Shown: positions 1 through 7,272, numbered from the stretch's first letter. The stretch is 11,203 bases of DNA from Hyphomicrobiales bacterium (GCA_017305815.1 JAFKJZ010000077.1:1-11203), one strand, 5' to 3'. Notes: a model not told the origin generated them from the letters alone. Numbers and translations are program-made.

Positions 1-1
1 G

Positions 2-346
2 TTGCGGCTGCGGCCGTGGAACCGCAACTACGTCAAGAGCCAGTTCGGCGGCAACCTGTTCGCCATGGTCGACCCGTTCTGGATGCTGCTGGCGATGCAC
101 CAGCTCGGCAGCGACTACTTCGTGTGGGACAAGGCCGGCACGATCGACTTCGTGGCGCCGGGCTACGAGGACGTCTACGCACACTTCAAACTCGACCCCG
201 CCGTGGTCGATGAACTGCGCGTCGCCGCGGCCGGCGGCGAAAAAGTGCTGCGCTGGTTCGAGACCGAAGTGACCACCGCCTCCGGCAAGGTCATCGCCAT
301 CGTGCGCAAGCAGCTCTACGTTCGCCTGAAACCCAAAGCCCGGTGA
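2..346 (+). CDS. DUF4442 hotdog-fold (PaaI-like thioesterase) protein, 5'-partial
   Basis: The visible 114 residues match the conserved core of DUF4442 proteins: NRNYV followed by QFGGNLFAMVDPF, then YFVWDKAG and, near the end, a basic KQLYVRLKPK tail. Family members are usually about 150-160 residues and adopt a single hotdog fold related to acyl-CoA thioesterases; the substrate of most is unknown. The frame is open to the left edge and the first codon (TTG) lies inside the conserved region, so the true start is upstream of the window and roughly 35-45 residues are missing. The stop is TGA at 344-346. Codon use (AAA, GAA, CTG, GTG) looks more like a Xanthomonadaceae-type gammaproteobacterium than the alphaproteobacterial genes to the right; that is an impression, not a calculation. 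Family assignment is fairly sure; biochemical role is not. Confidence 0.8.
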   Translation: MRLRPWNRNYVKSQFGGNLFAMVDPFWMLLAMHQLGSDYFVWDKAGTIDFVAPGYEDVYAHFKLDPAVVDELRVAAAGGEKVLRWFETEVTTASGKVIAIVRKQLYVRLKPKAR

Positions 347-354
347 CTCCGTAA

Positions 355-371
355 GGCGGGCACCGCCCGTC
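355..371. terminator. Short GC hairpin after the DUF4442 gene
   Basis: GGCGGGC, ACC loop, GCCCGTC forms a seven-pair stem with one G-T pair, starting 9 bases after the DUF4442 stop. No T tract follows on either strand, so it is not a classical intrinsic terminator. It lies between two apparently convergent 3' ends (stop at 346 on +, stop at 457 on -), where a bidirectional terminator would be expected. Confidence 0.3.
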
Positions 372-456
372 GGCTCTTCGATGCATCCTGGTCAGAAGCG
401 GCCGGCACTGGCTGCCTTGATCCATCCACCCGAAGAACAACTGCCCGACAGAGGCC

Positions 457-600
457 TCATTCCCGCTCGAAGCGGGCGACTTCCTGCAGTGCCGCTTCGG
501 CCCGCTGCACACTGCGTCCCGCGGCGCTGTCCTCCATCCTGCGCGTCATGCCAGCCTTGCGCATCAGCCACACAACGAGCACGCACGCAGCCAACCCCGC
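457..600 (-). pseudogene. Possible C-terminal fragment of a small membrane protein
   Basis: Read on the minus strand from 600 down to the TGA at 457-459, 47 codons give a protein-like tail: a hydrophobic stretch LAACVLVVWLM, a basic stop-transfer RK, then an amphipathic, Glu/Arg/Ala-rich cytoplasmic tail ending in VARFERE. Leu, Val, Glu and Arg use looks like genuine coding sequence. Upstream of about base 600 the same frame runs into antisense of the guanine deaminase fragment and meets a stop at 661-663, so no full gene exists. There is no recognisable family. It is best explained as the 3' end of a gene cut at the same junction that cuts guanine deaminase. It could also be a chance open frame; confidence is low. 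Confidence 0.3.
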
Positions 601-604
601 CAAG

Positions 605-994
605 CTGCTGGATATCGGCGCCGGCACCAGCTTCTCGCAGCTGCAATCGCTCGGCGAGGCCTACAAGGTGGCGAAGCTCGGCGGCCATGCGCTGACCCCC
701 GAGCAGGGCTTCTACCTGGCGACGCGCGGCGGCGCCGAAGCGCTCAGGCTCGATGACCGGATCGGCTCGCTCGCGCCCGGTTTCGAGGCGGACTTCGTCG
801 TGCTCGACCTGAAGGCGACGCCGCTCCTCGACTTCCGCCTGTCGCACGCGCGCGATCTCGCCGAAACGCTGTTCGTGCTGATGACGCTGGGCGACGACCG
901 CGCCATCCGTGCGACCTATGTCGCCGGCGAGTGCGTCTACGAGCGCGACCGGCCGGAAAGCTTCCTCTATCCGGGGGCAGCCTCCAGCGCCTGA
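605..994 (+). pseudogene. guaD: Guanine deaminase, C-terminal remnant
   Basis: Guanine deaminase (guanine + water to xanthine + ammonia; amidohydrolase superfamily, Zn) normally has about 430-450 residues. Only the last ~130 are present. Similarity begins at the D(I/V)GAGTSFS motif, whose Asp (codon 611-613) is the metal/catalytic Asp, and continues through EAYKVAKL, FYLATRGGAEAL, IGSLAPGFEADFVVLD and the terminal MTLGDDRAIRATYVAGE. The N-terminal barrel with the HxH metal ligands is absent, so the product cannot be active. The frame is open back to an ATG at 548, but the ~20 residues from there to 605 do not resemble the family, so that ATG is probably not native. The 3' end is intact (TGA 992-994). 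The cause could be genomic deletion, recombination or an assembly join near 598-611. Confidence 0.8.
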
Positions 995-997
995 AGA

Positions 998-1054
998 AAG
1001 CCCCTCCCCCACGCCTCTCCCGCGAGCGGGAGAGTGCCGAGGTGAGGTCTTCGC
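998..1054. repeat. Dispersed palindromic repeat, copy A
   Basis: The core is CTCTCCCG, loop CGAG, CGGGAGAG (1015-1034), followed by GTGAGGTCTTCGC (1042-1054). It abuts the stop codon of the beta-glucosidase gene. The same palindrome followed by an almost identical GTGAGGGTCTTCGC tail sits next to the SDR stop codon at 9468-9511, with the same orientation relative to the gene. Such elements are common between genes in Hyphomicrobiales. Here it lies between convergent 3' ends and probably serves as an RNA 3'-end hairpin. Confidence 0.6.
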
Positions 1055-2455
1055 CTAATCCGCCGTCGTCACGCCACCCTGGGCGATGATCTCGCGATAG
1101 GCGTCGAAGCTCCGCTTCGGCGTCCGCCGCTGCGTGTCGAAATCGACGTGGACGAGGCCGAAGCGACGGCCATAGCCCTGCAGCCATTCGAAATTGTCGA
1201 AGAGGCTCCAGACCATGTAGCCGCGCAGGTCGACCCCATTCTCCTTTGCCTTCAGCGCCGCCTCGATGTGGCGACGGATATAGTTGGCGCGGCGCGGGTC
1301 GTGCACGCTGTCACCGACCATCTGCTCGTCGACCGGGCCGAAGCCGGCGCCGTTCTCGGTGATGTAGATGGCCGGATTGCCATATTCGTCGCGAATCCGC
1401 TCCAGCAGCCGGCGCAGGTAGTCCGGCCGCACCGGGCCGTTGAAGGCGGCCGGCTCCGGATCGGGATTGGTATCGAACCAGTTGTAGCCGAGCGGCGCCG
1501 CCTCGTCCTGGCGGACATAGGCCGGGGCGTAGAAATTGACGCCAAGGAAATCGGGCTTGTTGGCGGCAAGAATGCCAAAATCCGCCTCGAACGGCGCAAA
1601 GTCCGGATTGAGCTGGCGGAAGGTGGTCATCACCTCGATCGGGTAGCGGCCCTTGAACAGGGCGTCGAGGCACCAGCGGTTGATGACGGCGTCGGCGAGC
1701 GCGGCGGCGCGGATGTCCTCGGACTTGCCGGGATTCTCGGGAATCGTCGGCATCAGCGGCAGTGCCACGCCGATCTCGCCCGTATAGCCGGCGGCGCGGA
1801 AATCGCCGATCGTCTCGGCGCTCGCCACCAGCCAGTGATGCAGCGCCACCGCCTGCTGCGCATAATGCGCGTCGGTGATGGCGAAGGGGCTGCCGACCCC
1901 GAGCTTGATGTTGTCGACCATCGGCTCGATCAGGAAGAGATCGATGAACGGCTCGTTGAAGGTGATGAACTTCGACACCCTGTCGCCGAGCGCCTCGCGC
2001 ACGATGCTGGCGTAATTGCGGAACCAGCCGACCGATTCCCGGTTGTACCAGCCGCCGCGATCGTCGAGCGCGCGGGGCAGGTCCCAGTGATAGAGCGTCA
2101 CGACCGGCTCGATGCCGGCCGCCAGCAGATCGTCGACGAAGCGCTGGTAATGGGCGACGCCCGCCTCATTGACCCGGCCGACGCCATCGGGAAGGATCCG
2201 CGCCCAGGAGAGCGAGAAGCGGTAGCAATTGATGCCGAGCTCGCGCATCAGCGCGATATCAGCGAGATATTGGGCGCGGTCATAGGCATTGATCGCGACA
2301 TTGCCCGTCTCCTGCCTGCCTGTGACGGATTCGGTCGCGCGGTAGACGTTGGTATAGAGATCCCAGTTCGACAGGCCCTTGCCGTCAGCCTGCCAGGCGC
2401 CCTCGACCTGATAGGCGGCGCTCGCCGCACCCCAGAGAAATCTCGTCGAAACCAT
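1055..2455 (-). CDS. GH1 family beta-glucosidase
   Basis: This 466-residue protein is full length for glycoside hydrolase family 1 and should hydrolyse beta-glucosides (possibly beta-galactosides or related) with retention of configuration. N-terminal FLWGAASAAYQVEGAW holds the sugar-binding Gln (Q16); LYHWDLP holds H123-W124. The acid/base is E168 in TFNEP and the nucleophile is E367 in YITENG. WSLFDNFEW (416-424) supplies the aglycone/-1 site Glu and Trp. There is no signal peptide, so it acts in the cytoplasm. The ATG start is supported by AAGGAG eight bases upstream. It lies 110 bases after permease 2 and is the last gene of the uptake unit, which suggests that the imported compound is, or is converted to, a beta-glycoside. 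Exact substrate specificity cannot be read here. Confidence 0.95.
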   Translation of the reverse strand: MVSTRFLWGAASAAYQVEGAWQADGKGLSNWDLYTNVYRATESVTGRQETGNVAINAYDRAQYLADIALMRELGINCYRFSLSWARILPDGVGRVNEAGVAHYQRFVDDLLAAGIEPVVTLYHWDLPRALDDRGGWYNRESVGWFRNYASIVREALGDRVSKFITFNEPFIDLFLIEPMVDNIKLGVGSPFAITDAHYAQQAVALHHWLVASAETIGDFRAAGYTGEIGVALPLMPTIPENPGKSEDIRAAALADAVINRWCLDALFKGRYPIEVMTTFRQLNPDFAPFEADFGILAANKPDFLGVNFYAPAYVRQDEAAPLGYNWFDTNPDPEPAAFNGPVRPDYLRRLLERIRDEYGNPAIYITENGAGFGPVDEQMVGDSVHDPRRANYIRRHIEAALKAKENGVDLRGYMVWSLFDNFEWLQGYGRRFGLVHVDFDTQRRTPKRSFDAYREIIAQGGVTTAD

Positions 2456-2565
2456 GGAAGGCGCTCCTTGTCACGCCGCCCCCCTGGGCGACGGGACGGA
2501 TACGACGCCCGGAACGCGGCTTCTTTCGGGCAGCGCCTGTGAGCCGGCTACATCCGTTCCTGGCC

Positions 2566-3558
2566 TCAACTCCTCGCCTTGGCGCCGCGCCCATAGATCA
2601 GCAGCATCACGATGATGACGCAACCATAGATCACCTGGCGCCCGGCCTCCGGCATCTGCATCACCGACAGGATCGACTGCAGCAGCGTGATCAGGATGAC
2701 GCCGGCGATGGTGCCGAGATAATTGCCCTTGCCGCCGAGGATGTTGGTGCCGCCGAGCACCACCGCGGCGATCGCCGGCAGCAGGTAGGCGTCGCCCATG
2801 TTCTGATAGGCCTTGTTGGAATAGCCGGCGAGCAGCACGCCGGCGAAGGCGGCCATGGCGCCGGAAAAGGCAAAGCAGCCGATCAGGACGCGGTTGGTGT
2901 TGACGCCGGAGAGATAGGCGGCCGCCTCGCGGTTGCCGACCGCGTAGATCGCGCGGCCGAAGGCCGTGCGCTTCAGGAGATAGATGACGAAGGCGCCGAC
3001 CACCGCCCAGACGAACAGGGCATTGGGAATGCCGAACAGGCTGCGCTGCACGGCCAGGAAGTGCATCGCCTCCGTCGCCTGGTCGAGCGGGGCGAAACCG
3101 CCGGTATGCAGCACCATCAGCCCCTGCACGACGGCGTTCATGCCGAGCGTGAAGATCATCGACGGCAGGCGGAGATAGGCGACGCCGAGCCCGTTCAGCA
3201 CGCCTACAACGGCGCCGCAGAAGACGCCGAACGGGATGCACAGCCAGACGCCCGCCGGGCCGCCCCAGCCGACCATGGCGGTCGCCATCATCGCGCCGAG
3301 CGTCACCACCCAGGGAATCGACAGGTCGATGTGGCCGAGCAGGATCACCAGCATCGCGCCGGAAGCGATGATGCCGAGGAAAGCGCCGACCTGCAGCTGC
3401 TGCAGCAGATACTCCGGCGACAGGAACTCGCGCGAATAGAGCGCGCCGGCGCAGAGAATAAGCACGATGCAGCCGAAGGCGATCGCGACCGAGCGATCGA
3501 TGCCAAGGCGCGCGGCCAATGTCGGGCCCCGGGCGGGCCCCGTGTCGACGCTGGTCAC
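2566..3558 (-). CDS. Sugar ABC transporter permease 2 (RbsC-like, BPD_transp_2)
   Basis: This 330-residue integral membrane protein belongs to the RbsC/AraH/MglC permease group and forms the channel with permease 1. Markers are GHIDLSIP (75-82, the family's GGIDLSVG region), GRAIYAVGNREAAAYLSGV (201-219, the loop contacting the ATPase) and VLGGTNILGGKG (267-278). About 8-10 hydrophobic segments are visible. The frame is open far upstream, but there it is only antiphase sequence of permease 1. The start chosen is GTG at 3558-3556, which overlaps the permease 1 TGA as GTGA and has GGAG eight bases upstream. That start gives a normal N-terminus and length, and implies translational coupling. Stop TGA is at 2566-2568. 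Substrate is unknown, presumably a sugar. Confidence 0.93.
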   Translation of the reverse strand: MTSVDTGPARGPTLAARLGIDRSVAIAFGCIVLILCAGALYSREFLSPEYLLQQLQVGAFLGIIASGAMLVILLGHIDLSIPWVVTLGAMMATAMVGWGGPAGVWLCIPFGVFCGAVVGVLNGLGVAYLRLPSMIFTLGMNAVVQGLMVLHTGGFAPLDQATEAMHFLAVQRSLFGIPNALFVWAVVGAFVIYLLKRTAFGRAIYAVGNREAAAYLSGVNTNRVLIGCFAFSGAMAAFAGVLLAGYSNKAYQNMGDAYLLPAIAAVVLGGTNILGGKGNYLGTIAGVILITLLQSILSVMQMPEAGRQVIYGCVIIVMLLIYGRGAKARS

Positions 3559-4535
3559 GAGAAGAGCTCCAGACGGTTGCGGACGCGCAGGATGCGGAAG
3601 GCGCCGAGGCTGACAGCAAAGAGCAGCACGACGCCCTGGAACAGCGGCTGCCAGAGCGGCGGCAGGTCGAAGACGAACAGCAGGTCCTCGATCGTGCGGA
3701 GCACGAAGGCGCCGAAGATCGATCCGATGGCCGAACCCCAGCCGCCGAACAGCGACGTGCCGCCAATGACCACGGCGGCGATCGAATTCAGCGTGTAGGT
3801 GCCGGCGATCGGCGCCGACGCCTCGCCCGAATAGGTATTGAAGGTCAGCATCAGCCCGGCCACAGAGGCGAGCAGACCCGCCAGCGTGTAGGCCAGCAGC
3901 TTCGCCTTCTGCACCGGCACGCCCGACATGTAGGCGGCCTGCTCGTTCGAGCCGACGGCATAGGCGGCGCGGCCGAGCACGGAACGGCGATAGGGGATCC
4001 ACACCACCAGCACGATGACGAAGAGGACCACCAGCGCCGCCGGCACGACGCCGAACACCTGGCCGGTCAGGAGATCGGCGATGTCGGACTGTACGTCGCC
4101 GCCCGGTCCGGGCCGGACGAACAGCGCGATGCCGTAGTAGACGGCGCCGGTCGCGAGCGTCGTGATGATCGGCTGTAGCCGGCCCCAGACCACGATGGCG
4201 CCGTTGATGAAGCCGGCGAGCGCGCCGATCAGGAGCACGGAGACGATGCCGAGCAGCCCCTCGCCGACCGTGCCGACGACGATGGTCGAGGCGATGCAGT
4301 TCGCCATCACGAACACCATGCCGACCGATAGGTCGAGGCCGCGTGTCAGCACCGGCAGCGTCTGCGCCATGGCGACCAGCGCCAGCAGCACCGCCTTGTT
4401 GGCGGCGGTGGTGGCGACGGCGGGCGTCAGGCCGGCGCTGTGGTTGGAGATGTAGAGGGTGAACATCGCCGCGAACAGGACGACGGCGGTCAGCACGCCG
4501 GCATTGTGCGCGAACCAGTAGCGCCAGTTGCTCAT
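3555..4535 (-). CDS. Sugar ABC transporter permease 1 (RbsC-like, BPD_transp_2)
   Basis: This 326-residue inner-membrane permease has the family markers TRGLDLSVG (64-72), GRAAYAVGSNEQAAYMSGV (188-206) and VIGGTSLFGGWGS (256-268), with about eight to ten membrane segments. It differs clearly from permease 2, so the channel is probably a heterodimer, as in E. coli ytfT/yjfF, and not the RbsC homodimer of the ribose system. The ATG start overlaps the stop of the ATPase gene as ATGA and has GGAG eight bases upstream, so translation is coupled. Its own TGA overlaps the GTG of permease 2. The product should be made in fixed proportion to its neighbours. Function is confident; the transported sugar is not determined. 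Confidence 0.94.
   Translation of the reverse strand: MSNWRYWFAHNAGVLTAVVLFAAMFTLYISNHSAGLTPAVATTAANKAVLLALVAMAQTLPVLTRGLDLSVGMVFVMANCIASTIVVGTVGEGLLGIVSVLLIGALAGFINGAIVVWGRLQPIITTLATGAVYYGIALFVRPGPGGDVQSDIADLLTGQVFGVVPAALVVLFVIVLVVWIPYRRSVLGRAAYAVGSNEQAAYMSGVPVQKAKLLAYTLAGLLASVAGLMLTFNTYSGEASAPIAGTYTLNSIAAVVIGGTSLFGGWGSAIGSIFGAFVLRTIEDLLFVFDLPPLWQPLFQGVVLLFAVSLGAFRILRVRNRLELFS
3567..3570 (-). promoter_or_regulatory. Shine-Dalgarno GGAG deciding the GTG start of permease 2
   Basis: Minus-strand GGAG lies eight bases before the GTG at 3558, inside the end of the permease 1 gene. It supports the GTG start over the longer open frame that continues upstream. Confidence 0.6.
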
Positions 4536-6058
4536 GCTGCCTGCTCCGCCGCGTCGATGTTGAGGGCGCTCTGCAGCAGGTTGCGCTCGTTGAGCGCCTC
4601 GCCGGCCAGTTCGCGGCGGATCTTGCCGTCATAGACGACGAGCACGCGGTCGCAGCAGCCGATCAACTCGGCATAATCGGTCGAATAGAACAGGATCGAC
4701 GCCCCCTGGTTCGCGAGTTCCCGCATCAGGCGGTAGATCTCCTGCTTGGTGCCGACGTCGATGCCGCGCGTCGGGTCGTTGAGCAGGATGATGCCCGGCG
4801 CCGTCATCAGCCACTTCTCCAGCACTACCTTTTGCTGGTTGCCGCCCGACAGCGCCGACACCGGCGCCTCGAGGTCGTGCATCTTCACGCGCAGCCGGTC
4901 GACCATGCCCTGGATGGCGGCGCCCTCCTTGGCGGCGTCGATGCCGAAGCGTCCGAGCAGGCGCGGCAGCGCGGCGAGCGTCATGTTGTCCCGCACGCTC
5001 ATCGGCAGCATCAGGCCTTCGGTCTTGCGGTCCTCCGGGATCAGCGCCATCGGCAGCGGCGCATGCATCGCCCGGCGCGGCCCATCGAGCGCGATCGGCT
5101 TGCCGTCGACGGCGACCGTGCCCGAGACGCCCTTCAGCACGCCGAAGAGCGCGAGCAGCAATTCGCGCTGGCCCTGACCGTCGAGCCCGCCGAGACCGAC
5201 GATCTCGCCCTTCCCGAGATTGAACGAGACGTCCTGGATCTCGCGCCCCCAGGAGAGATTGGCGGCCTTGAGCGCCACCGGCGCGTCCGGCTTCGGCGCC
5301 GGCTTGTCGGGATATTGGTGCGTCACCTCGCGGCCGATCATCATCTCGATGATGGCGTCGACCGAGCGCGCGCCCTTGGCGAAGGTCTCGATCCTGCGAC
5401 CGTTGCGGAAGACGGTCGCCGTGTCGGCCAGCGCCTCGATCTCGCGCATGCGATGCGACACGTAAAGAATGCCGACGCCGGACTTCTTCAGGTCGCGGAT
5501 GATGCCATAGACGCGCTCGACGTCGTCGGCCGTGAGCGCCGAGGTCGCCTCGTCGAGGATGAGGATGCGCGGATCGCGGCCGAGCGCCTTGGCGATCTCC
5601 ACCATCTGGCGGCGCGACAGCGGCAGGTCGCGCACCAGTTCGAGCGGATGCACGTCCTCGCAGCCGACGCGCTTCAGAAGCGCCCTGGCGCGCTCGCGCT
5701 GGCTCCCGGCATCGATCATGCCGAGCCATTTCGGCGGGTCGACGATGGAGAGGTTGTCGGCGACCGTCATTTCCGGCAGCAGCGACAATTCCTGGAACAC
5801 GCAGACGACGCCGGCGCGCATCGCCTCGGTCGGATTGCGGAAGCGGACGGGGCGGCCCTCGATCAGGACTTCGCCCTCGGTCGGATCGGTGACGCCGGAG
5901 GCGATCTTGATCAGCGTCGACTTGCCGGCGCCGATCTCACCCAACACCGCCTGGATCTCGCCCGGATAGACCGAGAAATCCACCTCCGTCAGCGCGGCGA
6001 TGCCGCCATAGCGTTTCGAGATCCGCTTGAGCTCGAGATAGGGCTTCCGGTCAGACAA
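4532..6058 (-). CDS. Sugar ABC transporter double ATPase (RbsA/MglA-like)
   Basis: This is a fused two-domain ATPase, 508 residues from the TTG at 6058, the usual length for RbsA/MglA/YtfR. Domain 1 has Walker A GEIGAGKST (40-48; most relatives have GEN), Q-loop Q89, signature LSRRQMVEIAKAL (147-159), Walker B ILILDE (165-170) and H-loop H202. Domain 2 is degenerate: GLDGQGQREL (291-300) replaces the Walker A lysine, and IILLNDPTRGID (423-434) has N427 and D428 where Walker B Asp and catalytic Glu normally stand; LSGGNQQK (403-410) is intact. So one site is probably catalytic and the other structural. No ATG fits. TTG at 6058 or GTG at 6070 are the only plausible starts and neither has a good ribosome binding site, so initiation may be weak. 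It follows the binding-protein gene after 73 bases and overlaps permease 1 (ATGA). Confidence 0.93.
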   Translation of the reverse strand: MSDRKPYLELKRISKRYGGIAALTEVDFSVYPGEIQAVLGEIGAGKSTLIKIASGVTDPTEGEVLIEGRPVRFRNPTEAMRAGVVCVFQELSLLPEMTVADNLSIVDPPKWLGMIDAGSQRERARALLKRVGCEDVHPLELVRDLPLSRRQMVEIAKALGRDPRILILDEATSALTADDVERVYGIIRDLKKSGVGILYVSHRMREIEALADTATVFRNGRRIETFAKGARSVDAIIEMMIGREVTHQYPDKPAPKPDAPVALKAANLSWGREIQDVSFNLGKGEIVGLGGLDGQGQRELLLALFGVLKGVSGTVAVDGKPIALDGPRRAMHAPLPMALIPEDRKTEGLMLPMSVRDNMTLAALPRLLGRFGIDAAKEGAAIQGMVDRLRVKMHDLEAPVSALSGGNQQKVVLEKWLMTAPGIILLNDPTRGIDVGTKQEIYRLMRELANQGASILFYSTDYAELIGCCDRVLVVYDGKIRRELAGEALNERNLLQSALNIDAAEQAA

Positions 6059-6092
6059 GGCACAATCCACACGAGAAGAGGGCGAGACGCGA

Positions 6093-6116
6093 CTGGCGGG
6101 CCCATGGGCCCGCCAG
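6093..6116. promoter_or_regulatory. Perfect palindrome between binding-protein and ATPase genes
   Basis: CTGGCGGGCCC, centre AT, GGGCCCGCCAG: an uninterrupted 24-base palindrome that can fold into an 11-pair GC stem if the central base pairs open. It begins 15 bases after the binding-protein stop codon (TAA 6132-6134) in the mRNA. No T run follows, so it is unlikely to terminate fully. By analogy with malE-malF type hairpins, it probably protects the upstream mRNA and lowers expression of the downstream ATPase/permease genes, giving an excess of binding protein. Confidence 0.6.
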
Positions 6117-6131
6117 CAACGGAAAAGAGAA

Positions 6132-7259
6132 TTACTTGTTCTCTTTGGTCTGACCCATGATTTCCTGGGCGGTGAAGTTGATGCCGCAATCCGGGAAAGA
6201 GTTGCCGACGAAGAAGTTGTCGGACTCCTTCGAGTAGAAGTTGACGCCGTCCTTGAAGTCCGGATCGTGGTCGATGGCGAGCGGCAAGGCGATCGACTGC
6301 GGCACGACATCCCCTTCGAGCGCCGCGATGGCGGTCTTGATGGCGACGGCGACCTGCGCCGGGCCGCTGCCGGCCGAGGTGCACTTCAGGCCGTCGGCCG
6401 AATGCTCGGCGCAGAGCTTGCGGAAGCCGTTCTCCGTCTCGCCGCCGACCGGCACAAACGCATGACCGGCATCCATCAGCGCGCGGACCGTACCGGTCGA
6501 GCCGCCCTGGACGGTGACGCCATCGAACTTCTTGTGCACGGCGATGGCATCGGCGGCGACCTTCTGCGCCGTGCCGTCATCCCAACGGCCGATGACCTCG
6601 ACGGTCTCGAAGGGCTTGCCGGACTTGGCGAGGACTTCCTGGATACCCTCGTGGCGGTCGCGATCGACCGAGGTGCCGGTCACGCCACGCACTTCGAGCA
6701 CCTTGCCGCCATCCGGCAGATGATCGACCAGCCACTGGCCCCAGAGTTCGCCGAGGCCCTTCTGGTTGACGTTGACGTTGATCGCCTCGTCGGTGTCGAG
6801 CGTGTTGTCGAAGGCGACGAGCACGACGCCGGCCGCCTTGGCGCGCTTGATCACCGGCTTGAAGGAGGTCGGGTTCTGCGCGTTGACGACGATCGCGTCA
6901 TAGCCGGAGTTGATGAAGTTATCGACCGCGGCGATCTGTGCGGCAACGTCGTCACCGGTCGAGACGACCTTGAATTCCTTCAGCTTCGCCTTGACGTCCG
7001 GCTGCTCGGCATAAGCCTTGGCGGTCTGGATCATCTGGATGCGCCAGGTATTGCCGATGAAGCCGTTGGCAAGCGCGATCCGGTACGGACCTTCCTTCTT
7101 CGGGAACTTGAAGAACTTGGTCTCCGGCGTCCAGGGCTTGAAGCACTTGGCGTCGGCGCTCGGTCCGGCGACGATCTCGGGGCCTGCCGCGTGCGCGGCG
7201 GTTGCAAGGGCACCCACGGCGATCGTCGTCGCCAGAAGCTGCCGGATGAGCTTCACCAT
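6132..7259 (-). CDS. Sugar ABC transporter periplasmic substrate-binding protein
   Basis: This is the receptor of the uptake system, in the RbsB/YtfQ-type periplasmic binding family (Periplasmic_binding_4 fold). The 375 residues start with a Sec signal peptide (VKLIRQLL, hydrophobic core to residue 20, cleavage after AHA at 24). Family traits include YRIALANGFIGNTWRIQM (59-76), the DAIVVNAQNP strand (121-130), AFDNTLDTDEA (149-159), KVLEVRGVTGTS (186-197) and VQGGSTGTVRAL (250-261). It is longer than RbsB (about 300), mainly through an N-terminal extension and a C-terminal segment. Four cysteines (39, 283, 293, 358) could form periplasmic disulfides. An ATG five codons upstream overlaps the ribosome binding site, so the start at 7259 is preferred. 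It is the first gene of the operon; the sugar is unknown. Confidence 0.93.
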   Translation of the reverse strand: MVKLIRQLLATTIAVGALATAAHAAGPEIVAGPSADAKCFKPWTPETKFFKFPKKEGPYRIALANGFIGNTWRIQMIQTAKAYAEQPDVKAKLKEFKVVSTGDDVAAQIAAVDNFINSGYDAIVVNAQNPTSFKPVIKRAKAAGVVLVAFDNTLDTDEAINVNVNQKGLGELWGQWLVDHLPDGGKVLEVRGVTGTSVDRDRHEGIQEVLAKSGKPFETVEVIGRWDDGTAQKVAADAIAVHKKFDGVTVQGGSTGTVRALMDAGHAFVPVGGETENGFRKLCAEHSADGLKCTSAGSGPAQVAVAIKTAIAALEGDVVPQSIALPLAIDHDPDFKDGVNFYSKESDNFFVGNSFPDCGINFTAQEIMGQTKENK

Positions 7260-7266
7260 GTCGTAT

Positions 7267-7272
7267 CCTCCC
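7267..7272 (-). promoter_or_regulatory. Shine-Dalgarno GGGAGG of the binding-protein gene
   Basis: Minus-strand GGGAGG lies seven bases before the ATG at 7259. The alternative in-frame ATG at 7274-7272 is part of this same motif and would have no ribosome binding site of its own, so the shorter start is correct. It is a strong site, in contrast with the weak one of the ATPase gene downstream. Confidence 0.75.

Noticed and set aside
392..1012. Minus-strand open frame spanning the guanine deaminase remnant
   Set aside because: Over 605-994 it is antisense to a clearly conserved protein, and the rest has no family features. Only the separate frame at 457-600 looked protein-like.
1148..2542. Long plus-strand open frame opposite the beta-glucosidase gene
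   Set aside because: It is a typical high-GC antisense shadow, without a ribosome binding site or recognisable motifs, while the minus strand encodes a complete GH1 enzyme.
2539..3798. Long plus-strand open frame opposite the permeases, rich in His/Asp/Glu/Arg
   Set aside because: Its odd composition is what antisense of hydrophobic membrane-protein codons gives; there is no family resemblance.
3559..4632. A longer open frame upstream of permease 2 suggesting a 688-residue fusion
   Set aside because: The extra part is Arg/Ala-rich antiphase sequence of permease 1 and the end of the ATPase gene. The GTG at 3558 with GGAG and the GTGA overlap gives a normal permease.
6059..6310. An upstream extension of the ATPase frame into the binding-protein gene
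   Set aside because: The residues are unlike any ATPase N-terminus, overlap the real binding-protein frame and cross the palindrome; similarity begins right after the TTG at 6058.
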